In this document: positions 61,592-64,000 of the stretch, one piece after another
How the letters are laid out: every line of letters starts with the position of its first letter
Position numbering within the stretch: position 1 is the stretch's first letter
Assembly: GCA_951394045.1 (NCBI GenBank)
Contig: OX595990.1
Coordinates: 186,001 to 250,000 of the forward strand
Origin: Nitzschia sp. DOCU1
Taxonomy: Eukaryota > Bacillariophyta > Bacillariophyceae > Bacillariales > Bacillariaceae
Direction of reading: 5' to 3'
DNA: 64,000 nt
The notes under the pieces: model-generated
What the model saw: the letters and a program-made list of their open reading frames with translations, nothing else
Databases searched by the model: none
Told to the model about the DNA's origin: nothing
Program-made: the position numbers and the translations under genes

Positions 61592-64000
61592 TTGTTCGGG
61601 AGTTGTCCGGCCACGTAGGTAGCTCAAGTGTAAGCCTTTGACAAAAAGGCCTCAGAATTATCATAAACAAGCCATTTTGGCCGATTCCAAACTGTCAGAA
61701 AAGTGTAAGCCATCAACAGCCCACCAATGGGATTGCTCCAAAAAGTGTAAAACATCATTTAGAAAGTCATTATTTTCGGTTCTTGACGTCACTGAACCCA
61801 ATGCCACGGTCCGATTCATAGTCATACGAGTCGACATGTTCGTATCAGTCGAAGAACTATCCACTCGCGACTGCAACTGCCTTCGGCCGTTGCCTCTCTA
61901 TTTCCTTTGTAATGGTCCCCTATGCACTTGGTGACCTACTCAACAAGGAATCTATGTTCTTCTCGAGCTTTTTATTAGTATTATACGAGCAATTCTATAG
62001 TGTTCCAAAGAGGCCGCCAGAAGTTGATTGTTGCATTCGTTGTATCCTCTCAAAAGAAGAAATGACCGACGAGTTCAACAAGACAGTGGCCGGGCGGCGG
62101 CTTCGTTGAGGTAGCCACGAATAATGAAGTGCATTGTAGTGTAATTGTAGTGGTAGTGGCAGCTTGTAGACGAATTCACAGCGATCCAAAGTTGATTGTA
62201 GCGTTTGTTGGCAGGGAAACAAACCACCCACGAACACAATGATCGACGAGATGAAGGAAACAATAGCGACGCCGCGGCGGCTTCATAGAGGTGGAAGTGA
62301 GTAATGAAGTGTATTGTAGTGCAGTTCTAGTGGCGGTGGTAGCTTGTAGACGAATCAGCAGTGATTCAAAGTTGATTGTCGCATTCATTAGCAAGGAAAC
62401 AAATGCCTGACGAGTTGAAAGTGGCGGTGGCGATGGCAGCTTCGTGTTGGGAGTATATTCACAGCAAAGGCCACAGCAAGCGAATTGTAGAGATGCTGGG
62501 TGGTGAGCAGAATGACAATGTTAGTGAAATGCATGAATCAAAATACTTTGGTCTGCGATGGAATGCACTTACCTTGGTAATATTGAAGTAGTAATTAAAT
62601 AATAACTAGCAATCAAATAATACTGCTGCTGCAACGACTGTATAGCGCGAATCAAGGAGTTTATATACATGGGGTGGTAGAAGGACAGCAGCAGTACTCG
62701 AGAAGTACTCGCAAAGAAAGTTTGACAGTGAAAGAATGGATTTTTGTGTTGCGCCATTGTCGCCGCTCGTCCGACAAATTTGGACCAATTCGACTTAATG
62801 GCGAGCAGCGCAAGCCAGCCAATGATTGTCATGGTGGTAGGTCATCCCGTTAAAATATATCTCTTGTTATTGAGAATACCGAATTATTGCCTTCCTTTTG
62901 TTCCTTGAATTTTTTCCTTTCTTTTTTCCCCTTTCTTCTTTATAAAATCTTAGCTACCTACGTGACCGGACATAAGCCTTGTTCGGGAGTTGTCCGGCCA
63001 CGTAGGTAGCTCAAGTGTAAGCCTTTGACAAAAAGGCCTCAGAATTATCATAAACAAGCCATTTTGGCCGATTCCAAACTGTCAGAAAAGTGTAAGCCAT
63101 CAACAGCCCACCAATGGGATTGCTCCAAAAAGTGTAAAACATCATTTAGAAAGTCATTATTTTCGGTTCTTGACGTCACTGAACCCAATGCCACGGTCCG
63201 ATTCATAGTCATACGAGTCGACATGTTCGTATCAGTCGAAGAACTATCCACTCGCGACTGCAACTGCCTTCGGCCGTTGCCTCTCTATTTCCTTTGTAAT
63301 GGTCCCCTATGCACTTGGTGACCTACTCAACAAGGAATCTATGTTCTTCTCGAGCTTTTTATTAGTATTATACGAGCAATTCTATAGTGTTCCAAAGAGG
63401 CCGCCAGAAGTTGATTGTTGCATTCGTTGTATCCTCTCAAAAGAAGAAATGACCGACGAGTTCAACAAGACAGTGGCCGGGCGGCGGCTTCGTTGAGGTA
63501 GCCACGAATAATGAAGTGCATTGTAGTGTAATTGTAGTGGTAGTGGCAGCTTGTAGACGAATTCACAGCGATCCAAAGTTGATTGTAGCGTTTGTTGGCA
63601 GGGAAACAAACCACCCACGAACACAATGATCGACGAGATGAAGGAAACAATAGCGACGCCGCGGCGGCTTCATAGAGGTGGAAGTGAGTAATGAAGTGTA
63701 TTGTAGTGCAGTTCTAGTGGCGGTGGTAGCTTGTAGACGAATCAGCAGTGATTCAAAGTTGATTGTCGCATTCATTAGCAAGGAAACAAATGCCTGACGA
63801 GTTGAAAGTGGCGGTGGCGATGGCAGCTTCGTGTTGGGAGTATATTCACAGCAAAGGCCACAGCAAGCGAATTGTAGAGATGCTGGGTGGTGAGCAGAAT
63901 GACAATGTTAGTGAAATGCATGAATCAAAATACTTTGGTCTGCGATGGAATGCACTTACCTTGGTAATATTGAAGTAGTAATTAAATAATAACTAGCAAT
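61592..64000 (+). repeat. 1,387-bp tandem repeat, two copies, second cut by window end
   Basis: The unit starting at 61592 repeats from 62979 with an exact offset of 1,387 bases; I saw no differences over the ~1,020 bases visible. Each unit contains near-perfect inverted repeats at its ends (TGTCCGGCCACGTAGGTAGC at 61604 and its complement with one mismatch ending at 62972). Inside are three diverged ~170-180-bp sub-repeats, starting near 62023, 62191 and 62371 (GTTGATTG). Short frames such as 62403-62591 have no recognised domain, and no transposase is present. Confidence 0.85.
61604..62972 (+). mobile_element. Possible non-autonomous TIR element (MITE-like)
   Basis: 1,369 bp bounded by ~21-bp terminal inverted repeats of the form TGTCCGGYCACGTAGGTAGCT. 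The flank TTGTTCGGGAGT occurs just before it (61592-61603) and again six bases after it (62979-62990), then the next copy begins. No transposase gene is inside. The tandem arrangement and shared flank could come from unequal exchange rather than transposition. Confidence 0.4.

Overview
The window reads as nuclear DNA of a diatom, probably a raphid pennate. The reasons are intron-poor genes with short (about 70-115 nt) GT-AG introns, a plastid-type bipartite leader with an Ala-Phe cleavage motif, diatom-style expansion of heat-shock-factor (HSF) proteins, a diatom-type Ty1/copia element, and secreted Lys/Ser-rich and Cys-rich proteins of unknown family. No tRNA, rRNA or CRISPR array was recognised. 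Family assignments come from reading motifs by eye, not from searches.

Left part (1-8 kb): the end of an AT-hook protein, a RING-H2 membrane protein whose frame is broken, a Pus10-type pseudouridine synthase on the minus strand interrupted by one frameshift and one in-frame TGA, and a small actin-depolymerising-factor-like fragment.

8-22.5 kb is the most unusual section. It is a decayed tandem triplication of a cassette built from three families: A (secreted protein with two Cys-rich modules), B (small membrane protein with a conserved C-terminal tail) and C (opposite strand; a signal-peptide exon, a lysine/serine cluster and a folded domain). The order is A1-B1, A2-B2(relic)-C1(frameshifted), A3-B3-C2(truncated)-C3(intact). 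The leaders and lysine clusters resemble diatom silica-matrix proteins, so a cell-wall role is plausible but unproven.

23.8-36 kb: a two-domain fluoride exporter (FEX), a TPR-like protein, and three minus-strand genes that each carry two HSF DNA-binding domains. A decayed SET-domain methyltransferase gene lies between the second and third of these.

36-47 kb: minisatellite, an ATP-grasp protein, a secreted coiled-coil protein, and a complete Ty1/copia retrotransposon with 273-bp LTRs that look identical and a perfect 5-bp target duplication, inserted 96 bp upstream of the coiled-coil gene.

47-54.9 kb is conserved housekeeping: a three-exon sulfite oxidase with cytochrome b5 domain, a CCDC43-like protein, an acidic membrane protein with an 18-nt microexon, a PEBP-family protein and a plastid-targeted glutathionyl-hydroquinone reductase.

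55-64 kb: diverged direct repeats, two tandem Cys-rich probably GPI-anchored paralogues, and a 1,387-bp tandem repeat with internal terminal inverted repeats that runs off the end of the window.
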